From Actinomycetota bacterium (GTDB lineage Bacteria > Actinomycetota > Thermoleophilia > RBG-16-64-13): a stretch of 64,000 nucleotides of DNA. This document shows positions 53,494 through 63,282 of the stretch, one piece after another (position 1 is the first letter of the stretch; each line of letters starts with the position of its first letter). The notes under the pieces are model-generated. The model ran no database searches. It saw nothing but the letters and a program-made list of their open reading frames with translations, and was not told where the DNA came from. Where the stretch lies: contig JAHJSA010000050.1 in the NCBI GenBank assembly GCA_018830645.1, positions 62,001 through 126,000 on the forward strand, in the 5' to 3' direction. The translations under genes were made by a program, and so were the position numbers.

Positions 53494-54626
53494 CCTGCCG
53501 GCGTTCCCACAAAGGAGACGACGGCCGGATAGCCGAGCGCTTCAGCAAGCGAACACGCGGACGCGGCCTCCTCTTCCCCGTTCACGAACAGTACGAGGTC
53601 TCCGCCCACGGCCCGGCTGAAATGGTGCAGGGTCAGGTCCTCGATGTTGATGTTGGCGTTGCCGAGAGATGTCATCACCCGCGACAGCACGCCGGGTTCG
53701 TCGGGGATCCGCACGGTCACGCGGTACAGGGTATCGAGGACGATGTCCTCGTGTTGGAGTAGTTCTCGGCGATATGAGGCCGCCGTGTTGATGCCCCGAA
53801 GCACCGCCTCTTCGTCACCGTCGCGCAGGTTCTCGCAGAGCATCATGATGTCGGCGGCGACGCTCTTCAGTGACAGGATCAGGGCTTCTCGATTGTCGAA
53901 GAAAATGTCGCGCCACATCGGCGGGTTCGCGCCGGCTACGCGCGTGAGGTCCTTGAAGCTCGGGCCCACGGAGAACATCGCCCGGCGCCCGGACGCCTCG
54001 AATCCCCCCACTTCGGTCATGAGGACGTTCGCGAGCACGTGCGGCACGTGGCTCACCAGAGCCATGATCCGGTCGTGGGCATCGGCGCCCAAGGCGATGG
54101 GGCGGGCACCCAGTGAGGTCACGAAGGCATGTAACCCCTCGTGGAGCTCCGCCGGCGAATCGTCGGATGGGCACAGGAAGTAGATGGCTCGGTCGAACAG
54201 GTCGGCCCGTGCGAACCGCACGCCGCTGGTCTCGGCTCCGCAGATAGGATGCCCGGCGATGAAGCGGGCGCGGGCGGCGCTCGAGAGCCCCGAGACCAGC
54301 GCGCTCTTGGTGCTCCCGATGTCGGTGATCAGACGCGGTGGTGGTTGGGCGGCAGCCGCTTCCTCGACCAGGGCGGGGATACTGCGGACCGGCGTGCACA
54401 CCACCACGAGATCGGCTCCGGCGGCCGCCTCCGCGATCGAGCCGCAGCGCCGGGTGATCACTCCGGCCGCCAAAGCCTCGTCCAATGCGCGCGGATCGGC
54501 GTCGTACCCCCTCACTTCGGGGACGTCGGCCCTCCTCCGCGCCGCGAGGGCGAGGCTTCCGCCCATCATCCCAACGCCGAGCAGAGCGAGAGTCTGCACG
54601 GACAGGGTCTCGCTGGTAGGCGCCAA
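53490..54626 (-). CDS. tyrA: Prephenate dehydrogenase with C-terminal ACT domain
   Basis: LALLGVGMMGGSLALAARRR, DIGSTKSALV, FIAGHPICGAETSGVRFARADLF; ACT-like VTVRIPDEPGVLSRVMTSLGNANINIEDL. Confidence 0.92.
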   Translation of the reverse strand: MAPTSETLSVQTLALLGVGMMGGSLALAARRRADVPEVRGYDADPRALDEALAAGVITRRCGSIAEAAAGADLVVVCTPVRSIPALVEEAAAAQPPPRLITDIGSTKSALVSGLSSAARARFIAGHPICGAETSGVRFARADLFDRAIYFLCPSDDSPAELHEGLHAFVTSLGARPIALGADAHDRIMALVSHVPHVLANVLMTEVGGFEASGRRAMFSVGPSFKDLTRVAGANPPMWRDIFFDNREALILSLKSVAADIMMLCENLRDGDEEAVLRGINTAASYRRELLQHEDIVLDTLYRVTVRIPDEPGVLSRVMTSLGNANINIEDLTLHHFSRAVGGDLVLFVNGEEEAASACSLAEALGYPAVVSFVGTPAG

Positions 54627-54629
54627 CCT

Positions 54630-55676
54630 CTAGCCTACCGTCTTCCCGAACCACTGGACCAGTTCCGCGATACGCTTGGCGGTACACGCGAACTCGCGTA
54701 GATTGAGCGACTGCCCGCCGTCGCACAGTGCCGCCTCCGGGGCGGGATGCGCTTCGATCATGAGACCGTCGGCGCCGGCGGCGATCGCCGCCAAGGAGAG
54801 CGGCTCGATAAGATCCACCTTCCCCGTGGCATGGCTGGGGTCGACGATCACAGGCAAGTGAGAACGCTGCTTGATGATGGGGACCGCGGAGAGGTCGAGG
54901 GTGTTGCGGGTGGCGGTCTCGAACGTCCTGATGCCTCTCTCACAGAGGATCACGCGGTTGTTGCCCTCTTTGACGATGTACTCGGCTGCCATGAGCAGTT
55001 CGTCCACCGTGGCCGAGAGGCCACGCTTGAGCAGCACAGGCTTCTCCACCTGACCAACCGCCGAAAGGAGATAGAAGTTCTGCATGTTCCGGGCGCCTAT
55101 CTGGATGACGTCGGCATACTCGGCCACGGCATCGAGATGCCTGGGATCCATGAGCTCGGTGACCACGGGGAGGCCTGTGCGTTCGCGCGCCTCCGCGAGG
55201 ATCTCGAGCGCTTCCACTCCCAGGCCCTGGAAGGCATAGGGCGACGTTCGCGGCTTGTACGCCCCGCCCCGCAGCATCGAGGCACCGGCCTCCTTCATGG
55301 AATCGGCCGCCGAAAGGAGTTGCTCTCGGCTCTCAACGGAACACGGCCCGGCGATCAGGGCCACGTGGCTACCGCCGATCTTGGTGCCTCCCACCTCGAT
55401 GACGGTATCGCTGGTGCGGAACTCGCGACTCACGAGCTTGTACGGGCGCAGGATCGGCAGGATCTTCTCGACCCCGGGGTACGCTTCCATAGGGATGCCG
55501 GCGATGACTTCGCGGTCCCCCATGACGCCGATCACCGTGACCGTGTCTCCAGTGGAGACGTGGCCCCGCGCTCCGGCTTCCGCCAGCCGTTCGAGCACGT
55601 GATCCACCTCCACCGGCGTCGTGCCCTCCCGCATGACGATCATGGTCTCGATGCTGCCGCCTTCAAAGAGGCTCAT
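54630..55676 (-). CDS. aroF: 3-deoxy-7-phosphoheptulonate synthase (AroF/AroG type with N-terminal regulatory domain)
   Basis: [48 protein letters not shown]...[18 protein letters not shown]...[13 protein letters not shown]. Confidence 0.94.
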   Translation of the reverse strand: MSLFEGGSIETMIVMREGTTPVEVDHVLERLAEAGARGHVSTGDTVTVIGVMGDREVIAGIPMEAYPGVEKILPILRPYKLVSREFRTSDTVIEVGGTKIGGSHVALIAGPCSVESREQLLSAADSMKEAGASMLRGGAYKPRTSPYAFQGLGVEALEILAEARERTGLPVVTELMDPRHLDAVAEYADVIQIGARNMQNFYLLSAVGQVEKPVLLKRGLSATVDELLMAAEYIVKEGNNRVILCERGIRTFETATRNTLDLSAVPIIKQRSHLPVIVDPSHATGKVDLIEPLSLAAIAAGADGLMIEAHPAPEAALCDGGQSLNLREFACTAKRIAELVQWFGKTVG

Positions 55677-56785
55677 GTGGGTCCCTCCTCACCTGCAAGG
55701 TCGCTGAGCGCGCCCAGGAATAGGTCATTCTCCTCGCTCGTACCAACTGTCGCTCGAACCCAACCGGGGTAACCGATCCCCCATCCGGATCGCACCAGCA
55801 CACCTCGCTCGAGCAGCGCGTTCGGCACCTCGGCGGCAGCTGAGGGGAGCCCTTCTACCCCCACGAGCATGAAATTGGCCTCGGAAGGCACCCACGGCCG
55901 GCCGAGCGCTGTGAGCAGCTCGCCGATGCGAACCCGCTCCCCGGCCACGTGATCTCGCCGCTCCGCGACCCGCTCGGGGTGGCGCAGTGCCTCCAGCGCC
56001 GCCACCTGCGCAAGGGTCGACACATTGTACGGCTGCCGCACCTTGTCGATGGCGTCGATGACACTCGGATGCGCGACGCCGTAGCCGATGCGAAGGCCGG
56101 CCAGTCCGTAGATCTTGGAGAACGTCCTCAGGATCACGAGGTTCTCGTAGTCCCGCAGCCACGGCACGGTGTCCTCGAGATCGGGGCGGCTCACGTACTC
56201 CGTATATGCCTCGTCGAATACCACCAGTGTCTCCGGCGGGACGGTCTCCATCAGGTCACGCAGCGCTGCCGCGCCCACGCAGGTGCCACTGGGGTTGTTC
56301 GGTTCGCACACGATGAGCAGGCGCGTGTCCTCGCGCACCGCCCGCTTCATGGCATCCAGGTCGTGCCGGTGGTCGCGGAGCGGGACGGCATCGAACTCGG
56401 CCTGCCGAGCCAAGGCGATAGTCTCGTACACGACGAAGGAGGGATCGGCGTACACCATGTGTACCCCTGGGCCCAGCACCGCTTCGCCAAGCAGCATGAG
56501 GAGGTCGCACGAACCGTTCCCGAACATCATGGCCCCGGACTCGACGCCCAGCCTGTCCGAGAGAGAAGCCCTCAGCTCTTCACAGCCCCCCGACGGGTAC
56601 CGGTTGAGCCCGGTCAAAGACGCCGTCAACGCCTCGATCACCTCAGGGAAGGGCCCATCGGCGCACTCGTTCGCTCCGAGCTCGACTACTCGATCAAGCC
56701 CGTATCGGCCACGGATCTCGGCCATCGGTGGACCGGCCTTGTACGGCACCAGCCCCTCCAGAGCCTTGTTGAACTTCGCGGTCAA
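55673..56785 (-). CDS. hisC: Histidinol-phosphate aminotransferase
   Basis: [64 protein letters not shown]. Confidence 0.92.
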   Translation of the reverse strand: MTAKFNKALEGLVPYKAGPPMAEIRGRYGLDRVVELGANECADGPFPEVIEALTASLTGLNRYPSGGCEELRASLSDRLGVESGAMMFGNGSCDLLMLLGEAVLGPGVHMVYADPSFVVYETIALARQAEFDAVPLRDHRHDLDAMKRAVREDTRLLIVCEPNNPSGTCVGAAALRDLMETVPPETLVVFDEAYTEYVSRPDLEDTVPWLRDYENLVILRTFSKIYGLAGLRIGYGVAHPSVIDAIDKVRQPYNVSTLAQVAALEALRHPERVAERRDHVAGERVRIGELLTALGRPWVPSEANFMLVGVEGLPSAAAEVPNALLERGVLVRSGWGIGYPGWVRATVGTSEENDLFLGALSDLAGEEGPT

Positions 56786-57525
56786 GCCTCGTTCCCTTTC
56801 GCATGCGGATCGTCGTCCCCGTAGACGGCCCGCTTCAGATTCTCTATCTCAGGCCCTCGAAGGCGTCGCACCGCGCCCACGAACATCCCGTCGTCGGTGA
56901 GTGGTCCAAAGCGCCCGCGATGGAGGCTGACCACAGAGTGCCCCACGGCCTCCAACATACGCCGTACCTGCCGATTGCGGCCCTCGTGCAGTGTCAAGCG
57001 TAGGACGCTGTTCCGTCCGACGGAGACGAGATGGACGTCGGCCGGCGCGGTGACGCCATCCTCCAATTCGACCCCCTCTGACAAGCGCCGAGCCGTTGCC
57101 TCGGTCACCCGGCCCCGAGCGATGACCTCGTACTCCTTCTCGACTCCGTACGACGGGTGCAGAAGACGATGAGCAAGAGCGCCGTCGTTGGTGATCAGGA
57201 GCAGACCCGTGGTCGCCGCGTCCAGGCGTCCGACCGGAAACACCCGTGTTTCCGTAGGCACGCAGTCTACCACCGTTCGCCGGCCTTGGGGGTCGTCGGC
57301 CGTCGACACCACACCGGCCGGCTTGTTGAGGAGCCAGTACTCGATCCCCTCACTCACGATCTCGCGCTCGTCGACGGTGACCGTCTGGGTGATCAGGTCG
57401 ACAGACATGCCCAGCGTGGCCGGCACTCCGTCCACCGCCACGCGCCCTGCGCGGATCAGCTCCTCACACGACCTTCGCGAGCCGAAGCCGGCAGAAGCCA
57501 GTGCCCGCTGCAGACGCTCGCTCAT
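56782..57525 (-). CDS. rluB: Pseudouridine synthase RluB/RsuA family
   Basis: RLQRALASAGFGSRRSCEELIRAGRVAVDG, LLNKPAGVVSTADDPQGRRTVVD, FPVGRLDAATTGLLLITNDGALAHRLLHPSY. Confidence 0.92.
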   Translation of the reverse strand: MSERLQRALASAGFGSRRSCEELIRAGRVAVDGVPATLGMSVDLITQTVTVDEREIVSEGIEYWLLNKPAGVVSTADDPQGRRTVVDCVPTETRVFPVGRLDAATTGLLLITNDGALAHRLLHPSYGVEKEYEVIARGRVTEATARRLSEGVELEDGVTAPADVHLVSVGRNSVLRLTLHEGRNRQVRRMLEAVGHSVVSLHRGRFGPLTDDGMFVGAVRRLRGPEIENLKRAVYGDDDPHAKGNEA

Positions 57526-58202
57526 TCAGGCGAGACCGCGACGCCCAGCCGCCTCCTGAGTTCCTCCCTCTGTTCCTCGCCCACTTCGAACTGCGAAAGA
57601 GGGGGCAACCGGTCGAGTCCGGGAAGATCAAAGGCGATCAGGAATCGCTCCGTGGTGCCATACAGGACTGCCGCGCCCGGCCCTTCACGGCGCCCCACTT
57701 CCTGCACCATCTCCCGGTCGAGCAGGGTGTGAAGCGCCGAGTCGGAATTCACCCCCCGGATCTCGGCGATCTCGGGGCGCGATACCGGCTGAAGGTAGGT
57801 GACGATAGCCAACGTCTCCAGCGCGGCGGGAGACAAGCGGGGATCCTCGGTTACGTCGAAGAGGCGGGAGAGCGCGGGCTCGGCGGCTGCGTTCGTTCGA
57901 AAGAGCCAGCCGCCCGCCACGCAGGCCAACTCGAATCCGCGGGGGCCGCCCACGGGGTACTCCAGCCGCAGCGCCTCAAGACACTCTGCGATCGAGTCTG
58001 CCGAAACCGGCTCGGCGTACGACACGGCCTCCGCGAGCCTCTCCGTCGCCAGCGGGCGCCCCGAGGCGAAGAGCACCGCCTCGACATCGCGGCGAAGGCG
58101 AAGCCGGTCGTCCAACAGTGGCGGCGCCGACTGTGGTGACGCCACTGGGTGCGACCCAACAGCGGGCGGGGTGCCGGCAGGTCCAGATTCGCGGTCGATC
58201 AT
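57522..58202 (-). CDS. scpB: Segregation and condensation protein B
   Basis: DVEAVLFASGRPLATERLAEAV...SPAALETLAIVTYLQPVSRPEIAEIRGVNSDSALHTLLDREMVQEVGRREGPGAAVLYGTT. Confidence 0.94.
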   Translation of the reverse strand: MIDRESGPAGTPPAVGSHPVASPQSAPPLLDDRLRLRRDVEAVLFASGRPLATERLAEAVSYAEPVSADSIAECLEALRLEYPVGGPRGFELACVAGGWLFRTNAAAEPALSRLFDVTEDPRLSPAALETLAIVTYLQPVSRPEIAEIRGVNSDSALHTLLDREMVQEVGRREGPGAAVLYGTTERFLIAFDLPGLDRLPPLSQFEVGEEQREELRRRLGVAVSPE

Positions 58203-58212
58203 GGGCGCCTTC

Positions 58213-58947
58213 CTAGGCGATGCGGCGGGCACGCGCCGCCGCGACCGTGATATCGCCGAAATGGTTGCGCTGGACCACCCGCACGTCTCCTCGAGCCATG
58301 AGGCCAAGCAGGGCGAGCAGACTCACGGCCTGCACCATGGGTTCGTCCGCACCGAACTCCTCTTCGAAGGAGAACGCGCCGCGGCTCCGCAGCATCCGGC
58401 GGATGGCCGCGATCTGGCGGTTCAGGCCCACTCGAAGCACCGGCACGTGGCTCGTATCGGGCGGCCTCCGGGCTTCGAAGAGCCTCTCGAGCGCGATGGT
58501 CAGGGCTCCGGGTTGTTGACTCCCTGCGATGTCCGCGCGTGGAGCCAGCATGCGACGAGACTCGCGGCAGGGCCGACGGACGATCCTTCCGCGTTGAGCT
58601 TCCCGAATCTGGGCAAGCGCCGCCGCGGCCAACTTGAAACGACGGTAAGCGACCAGCCGAGCGAGCAGCAACTCGCGGGACATCTCGAGGTCCTGGTCCT
58701 CCTCCCCCATCCGCTCCTCGGGCAGCAGCACGCGGGATTTCAGCTCCAACAACGAGCTGATCAATACCAGGAACTCGGTGAGGCCCTCCCAGTCCGCCGA
58801 CCCTTCATCGGCCAGACCCTCCACGTAGGCGAGGATCACTTCCACGATGGGCACTTCGAAGATGTCCACTTCCTCACGTAGGATCAGAGTGAAGAGGAGA
58901 TCGAAGGGACCCTGATAGACCTCAAGATCGAGGTCGAGGAGCCTCAT
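58213..58947 (-). CDS. scpA: Segregation and condensation protein A
   Basis: LEVYQGPFDLLFTLILREEVDIFEVPIVEVILAYVE...LTEFLVLISSLLELKSRVLLP; C-terminal winged helix. Confidence 0.93.
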   Translation of the reverse strand: MRLLDLDLEVYQGPFDLLFTLILREEVDIFEVPIVEVILAYVEGLADEGSADWEGLTEFLVLISSLLELKSRVLLPEERMGEEDQDLEMSRELLLARLVAYRRFKLAAAALAQIREAQRGRIVRRPCRESRRMLAPRADIAGSQQPGALTIALERLFEARRPPDTSHVPVLRVGLNRQIAAIRRMLRSRGAFSFEEEFGADEPMVQAVSLLALLGLMARGDVRVVQRNHFGDITVAAARARRIA

Positions 58948-59027
58948 GATCGGTGCCGGAAGCCGGCGCCCGCCGGGCACCCAGGGACCGACCGTGAGCA
59001 GGTGTAAGCGTTCATAGTCGGGATATC

Positions 59028-59056
59028 ATGATACGTGACGGGTGCCTCGAAGGCAA
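59028..59056 (-). promoter_or_regulatory. Putative promoter of the scpA...gpsA superoperon
   Basis: Minus strand TTGCCT-N17-TATCAT; -10 lies in the perfect 10-bp palindrome TATCATGATA (59024-59033). Confidence 0.5.
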
Positions 59057-59076
59057 AGGCGGATGCGGGCGGTGGC

Positions 59077-59727
59077 TCAGAAGTACGCGGGCAGGAGCAC
59101 CCGGCTGATAGCCTCGAACGCTCCTCCGAGGATCGTGCGGAACGGCCCCGGGAACACGAAGAAGATCGCCAAGATGATCAGGATGCCGTAGCGATCGAGA
59201 CCAGACCAGCGAGCGTACATGTCGCGAGACATGAAGCCGGCGATCACACGCGAGCCGTCGAGGGGCGGGATGGGCACCAGGTTGAAGATCCCCAGCACGA
59301 TGTTCACTTGATAGGCCAGGAAGAGAGCCTCGAACAACGTTGAGCCGCCACTCATCGCGGCAATAGTCGCCGAGGCCGGGGCGAGAGCGTTCAGCAGGGC
59401 GGCGAGCATGATGGCGATGATGAAGTTGGTCATCGGTCCGGCGAGCCCCACGATCATCATGCCACGCTGGTGATCCTTGAAGTACCACGGGTTCACCGGC
59501 ACCGGCTTCGCCCACCCGAAGATGAAGCTCCCCCCGATGTAGGTGATCACGAACATGAGCGTGCCGAGAGGATCGAGGTGCTTCAGCGGGTTGGCAGTGA
59601 GCCGTCCATGCTCCTTCGCGGTAGGGTCGCCCAGACGGTTGGCCACCGCGCCGTGAGCGAGTTCGTGGGCGGCCATCGAGATGAGCAAGATCGGGAGGAG
59701 GAACGCAAGACCAATGATCTCAGACAT
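59077..59727 (-). CDS. Site-2 protease family (M50) membrane metalloprotease
   Basis: HELAHGAVANRLGDPTAKEHGRLTANPLKHLDPLGTLM...NLVPIPPLDGSRV. Confidence 0.94.
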   Translation of the reverse strand: MSEIIGLAFLLPILLISMAAHELAHGAVANRLGDPTAKEHGRLTANPLKHLDPLGTLMFVITYIGGSFIFGWAKPVPVNPWYFKDHQRGMMIVGLAGPMTNFIIAIMLAALLNALAPASATIAAMSGGSTLFEALFLAYQVNIVLGIFNLVPIPPLDGSRVIAGFMSRDMYARWSGLDRYGILIILAIFFVFPGPFRTILGGAFEAISRVLLPAYF

Positions 59728-59764
59728 CAGGCGCACTTCCGGTGACGCGGTCGCGGGCTGAGGT

Positions 59765-62473
59765 TCATACCGCTCCCCCGATGTGGGCGCGCGCCGCCGC
59801 GAGCTGCTCAGCCCGAGTCTCCACGCCCCCTTCGACGCGCATACGCGTCAGGGACTGCAGGATGCGCCCCACCCCCGGTCCCTCGCGGGCGCCGAGCGCA
59901 ATCAGGTCGGCGCCGGATATCTCCAAGGTGCGCGCTCTGAGCACCTCGAGGAAGCGCTCGAATTGCGCACGGGCCGTTCCGGCGCCCGCCCGGCCCATGC
60001 AGAAGACCACGGCCTCGACGGGCACCTTCCGCAGCAACCGGAAGAGCTCCCAATCTCCGAGTTGCTCGTCGCCCAACTGCTGGGTGAGGCGGGAGCCCAG
60101 AGTCACGCTCGCACGCAGCACGTGCCTGTCGGCGTGCTTCAGTCTCAACTTCTCCAACCACATGAAGAGCTCCTCGTGGGTCATGTTGCGCGTGACGGCT
60201 GCGAGCCGCAGCCGCCAGGGTACCACTTCGGCGCGCAGATCGAGCCGCGCGACCACCTCGTCCAAGGCGTGGATGAGGGCCACGGTCCGGGCGCCGGTGG
60301 CCAACTTCGGGTGCACCTGCCGTGCCACGCCCAGGTCGAACAGACGACCAAGGGTGTACGACACGTCCGGCTCCCCCAGGAGGGCCACCAGTTCGTCGCG
60401 CAGTCGCGCGCTCGAGAGGTCGCCTACCAGGTGCATGTCGACACAGGCGCGCGCCAGCGCCCTCGTCTGTTCGTCCATGCGGAAGCCGTAGCGATTCTCG
60501 TAGCGCACGGCACGGAAGATGCGCGTGGGGTCTTCGATGAAGCTCAGGTTGTGCAACACCTTGATCGCGCCGGAGTCAAGATCTTCCAATCCCCCGAAGA
60601 AATCGATCACCGTGCCCAGATCATCACCCTTGAGAGACACCGCCATGGCGTTGACCGTGAAGTCCCGTCGGAAGAGATCCTGACGGATCGACGCATGTTC
60701 CACGCTGGGCAGCGCGGCAGGGTAGTCGTAGAACTCGGTACGCGTCGTAGCCACATCTACGTGGAACGGCTCAGCTCCCCTCTGCGGCGGAAGGGGCTCG
60801 TCGCCGACGGAATCGGGCGGAAGCAGCACCACCGCAGTCTGGAACTTCTGGTGCGCCCGCACCCGCCCGCCGAGCTTGCGAGCCAGACGTCGGGCGAAGT
60901 CGATGCCGTCGCCCTCGACTGCGATGTCGATATCGGAGTTCTGTCGCCCCAGGAGGAGGTCGCGAACGAAGCCTCCTACCAGATACACGCCGGCGAACTC
61001 CTCGGAGACCGTGGATACCGCCTTGAAGAGACGTCCGAACGTGGGTAGATCACCAAGGTACTCCAACGTACAGGCGGTCACCCCCTCGCGCGGACCGGAG
61101 GGGGACATGCCGTGCTGCGCCGCCAACACATCGGTGCGAGTGGCTATGCCTATGACATCGGCCACCTCGACGACGCCGCTGCTGTCGGCACGGGAGTACG
61201 CCTCGTCGGCCAAGATGGGCAGCCGGCCCACGTTCGTGGCCGCCATGAGCCGCTGGAGTTCGTCGAGGGTCGCAGTAGCGGGCGCGAACACCACGTTCCG
61301 AGTCATGACCCCCTTCACCGGCGCGTGGCCCAGCCCATGGCGCACAGCCTTGTCCAGGTCGCGCCTGGCCACGATGCCCACGACCCGCCCGCCCTCTTTC
61401 ACCGATATCCCGGAATGGCCGTAGCGCTGCGCGGTGAAGAGCGCTTCCTCTACAGAGGTGTCCGAGGCGATGAAGCGTACGGGCCGGCTCATGACATCGG
61501 CGGCGGTGGGGACGGCCGGCGCGGCCGCCTCCATCTCCTCGAGCAAACGACGGACTATCTCTTCCGATGTCAAGTCGCGAAGGACGGCCGACCCCGCCTG
61601 TGGATGGCCCCCTCCCCCTAGACCCCGCAGAAGAGCACCGACATCGACCATCCTGGAGCGAGAGCGAGCGGTCACGAACCGGCGCTCCTCCATCTCGACC
61701 ACCTGGAGGAGCACATCCGAGTTCAGCAGATCCATGGCCTTGTGGGCGATCACGCTCAGCCCGTCCACATACACCGGGCTGTCGAGCACGGCCACGTGCA
61801 CCTCCTGGCCCTTCACGTACTCCACTCTCACGTGGTCCACGACCCTCAGAAGTAGCTCTCGTTGCTCCGCTGTGAGCGGATTGTGCAGGTAGCGCTCGAT
61901 CAGCGCCTGGGATGCCCCCATCCGCATGCAGATGGCCAGCATCTCGGCGTCGCGTACGGTGGTTCGGGGGTAGGTGAGCGACCCAGTGTCTTCGTGGATG
62001 CCGAGAGCGAAAATAGTGGCCTCCAAGGGCGAGATCGCGAACTCTCGCTCCCGAAGGATGTGCACCATCGCCGTTGCCAAGGCACCGTCCCCCGACACGA
62101 CCCAGTTCTCGCCTCGCACGAACGAGGGACGCTCCTCCGGCTCGCCCCCGTGGTGGTCGAACACAACCACCTCCACGTCTTCGCTTCCACACAGCACTCC
62201 GAGTTCAGCCAAACGGACGCAATCGGAGGTGTCCACGACCACCAGTCGGCGGACGGAGTCCAGGTCGAGTGACCGGAACGGCAGGAGTGGCAACTCCTCG
62301 CCGTGCAGGCTCACGAAATCCCTCACGTTGCGGTTCAGGGACCCCGCGAACACGATGCGTGCGTCGGGATACAGACGGGACGCGCCGACGGCCGCGGCGA
62401 ACGCGTCGAAGTCGGCGTTCTGATGCGTCGTGATGACAGAGAATACCCTGATATCCGCCGAGGGGGTCGGCAT
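59765..62473 (-). CDS. DHH/DHHA1 + paired CBS + class II poly(A) polymerase/tRNA nucleotidyltransferase fusion
   Basis: DHH: THQNADFDAFAAAVGA, VVFDHHG, GGGGHPQAGSA. CBS: ADVMSRPVRFIASDTSVEEAL / VKGVMTRNVVFAPATATLDEL. NTase: VYLVGGFVRDLLLGRQNSDIDIAVEGDG, RRDFTVNAMA, EDPTRIFRAVRYENRYGF. Confidence 0.93.
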   Translation of the reverse strand: MPTPSADIRVFSVITTHQNADFDAFAAAVGASRLYPDARIVFAGSLNRNVRDFVSLHGEELPLLPFRSLDLDSVRRLVVVDTSDCVRLAELGVLCGSEDVEVVVFDHHGGEPEERPSFVRGENWVVSGDGALATAMVHILREREFAISPLEATIFALGIHEDTGSLTYPRTTVRDAEMLAICMRMGASQALIERYLHNPLTAEQRELLLRVVDHVRVEYVKGQEVHVAVLDSPVYVDGLSVIAHKAMDLLNSDVLLQVVEMEERRFVTARSRSRMVDVGALLRGLGGGGHPQAGSAVLRDLTSEEIVRRLLEEMEAAAPAVPTAADVMSRPVRFIASDTSVEEALFTAQRYGHSGISVKEGGRVVGIVARRDLDKAVRHGLGHAPVKGVMTRNVVFAPATATLDELQRLMAATNVGRLPILADEAYSRADSSGVVEVADVIGIATRTDVLAAQHGMSPSGPREGVTACTLEYLGDLPTFGRLFKAVSTVSEEFAGVYLVGGFVRDLLLGRQNSDIDIAVEGDGIDFARRLARKLGGRVRAHQKFQTAVVLLPPDSVGDEPLPPQRGAEPFHVDVATTRTEFYDYPAALPSVEHASIRQDLFRRDFTVNAMAVSLKGDDLGTVIDFFGGLEDLDSGAIKVLHNLSFIEDPTRIFRAVRYENRYGFRMDEQTRALARACVDMHLVGDLSSARLRDELVALLGEPDVSYTLGRLFDLGVARQVHPKLATGARTVALIHALDEVVARLDLRAEVVPWRLRLAAVTRNMTHEELFMWLEKLRLKHADRHVLRASVTLGSRLTQQLGDEQLGDWELFRLLRKVPVEAVVFCMGRAGAGTARAQFERFLEVLRARTLEISGADLIALGAREGPGVGRILQSLTRMRVEGGVETRAEQLAAARAHIGGAV

Positions 62474-62485
62474 GGCTGGCGCGTA

Positions 62486-63262
62486 CTACTGCCGGTCGAT
62501 GAAGGCTTTCAGGTTCACCGTCGCGATCGCCAGCTGTTCCCGCAACACGGGGCCTTCCAGGTCGGTGATACCCGGTTGGATCGCCGTCCCCTCGAGGATC
62601 TCCGCGTCGAGCAGACGCTGGAACGCTTCCTTCTCGTCGGAGGAAAGCTCGAGATCGTCGATGGCATCCGTGATCTCGTCCGCTTCCGGAAGCTCTTCGG
62701 TCGCCGCGCGCCCCATCACGAGAAGCATCAATCGTATGGAGGCGGACGCGTCAGGGGAGAACACCAGCGGGTCGTCCCCGGTGCCGGACATCGCGTGGTG
62801 CCAGAAGATCGCAGCTGCATAGTCTGAGTCATCGATGGAAGTCAAGTCTGCTTCCACGTCATCGAAGATCTGCTGGGCTTCCCCGTCCACGGGCCAGCCC
62901 ATGGCCAAGACCACCGCCTTGGCCAACTCCATACGATCCATGGGGTCCGTCGGCCCGAAGCGGGTACCTGCGGCCGCAGGTACGAGCCCGGTCTCGACGG
63001 CGGTCGTGATGCGCTCCACCTGCACGTAGTTCTCCGGGATGTCCTCGAAGGTCAGCTGCGCCTGCACTTCACCAGGGTCGAGTATCCCCGAGCTCTCCAC
63101 CAAGGTATACAGCGTGTAGACAGCGCCGAGGAATGCTGCCAGCACGAACAGATTCAGCACGATCCTCTTCACAAGTCGGAAGGAAAAGCGCTTCTTCTCC
63201 GGCCTCTCGGCGGGCTCACCCAGAATAGGAACATCCCAGTCCTGACGCACTCCATCCTCCAT
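62486..63262 (-). CDS. Membrane-anchored protein with SLH-like repeats
   Basis: N-terminal cytosolic segment, one TM (IVLNLFVLAAFLGAVYTLYTLV), then TFEDIPENYVQVERITTAVETGLVPAAAGTRFGPTDPMDRMELAKAVVLAMG. Confidence 0.65.
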   Translation of the reverse strand: MEDGVRQDWDVPILGEPAERPEKKRFSFRLVKRIVLNLFVLAAFLGAVYTLYTLVESSGILDPGEVQAQLTFEDIPENYVQVERITTAVETGLVPAAAGTRFGPTDPMDRMELAKAVVLAMGWPVDGEAQQIFDDVEADLTSIDDSDYAAAIFWHHAMSGTGDDPLVFSPDASASIRLMLLVMGRAATEELPEADEITDAIDDLELSSDEKEAFQRLLDAEILEGTAIQPGITDLEGPVLREQLAIATVNLKAFIDRQ

Positions 63263-63282
63263 CTGCGATCAGATTGCGGCAA

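Noticed and set aside
59783-61048. 421-aa plus-strand ORF antisense to the tRNA nucleotidyltransferase
   Set aside because: Mirror ORF of a strongly supported gene; His/Arg-rich composition typical of the third-position GC shadow.
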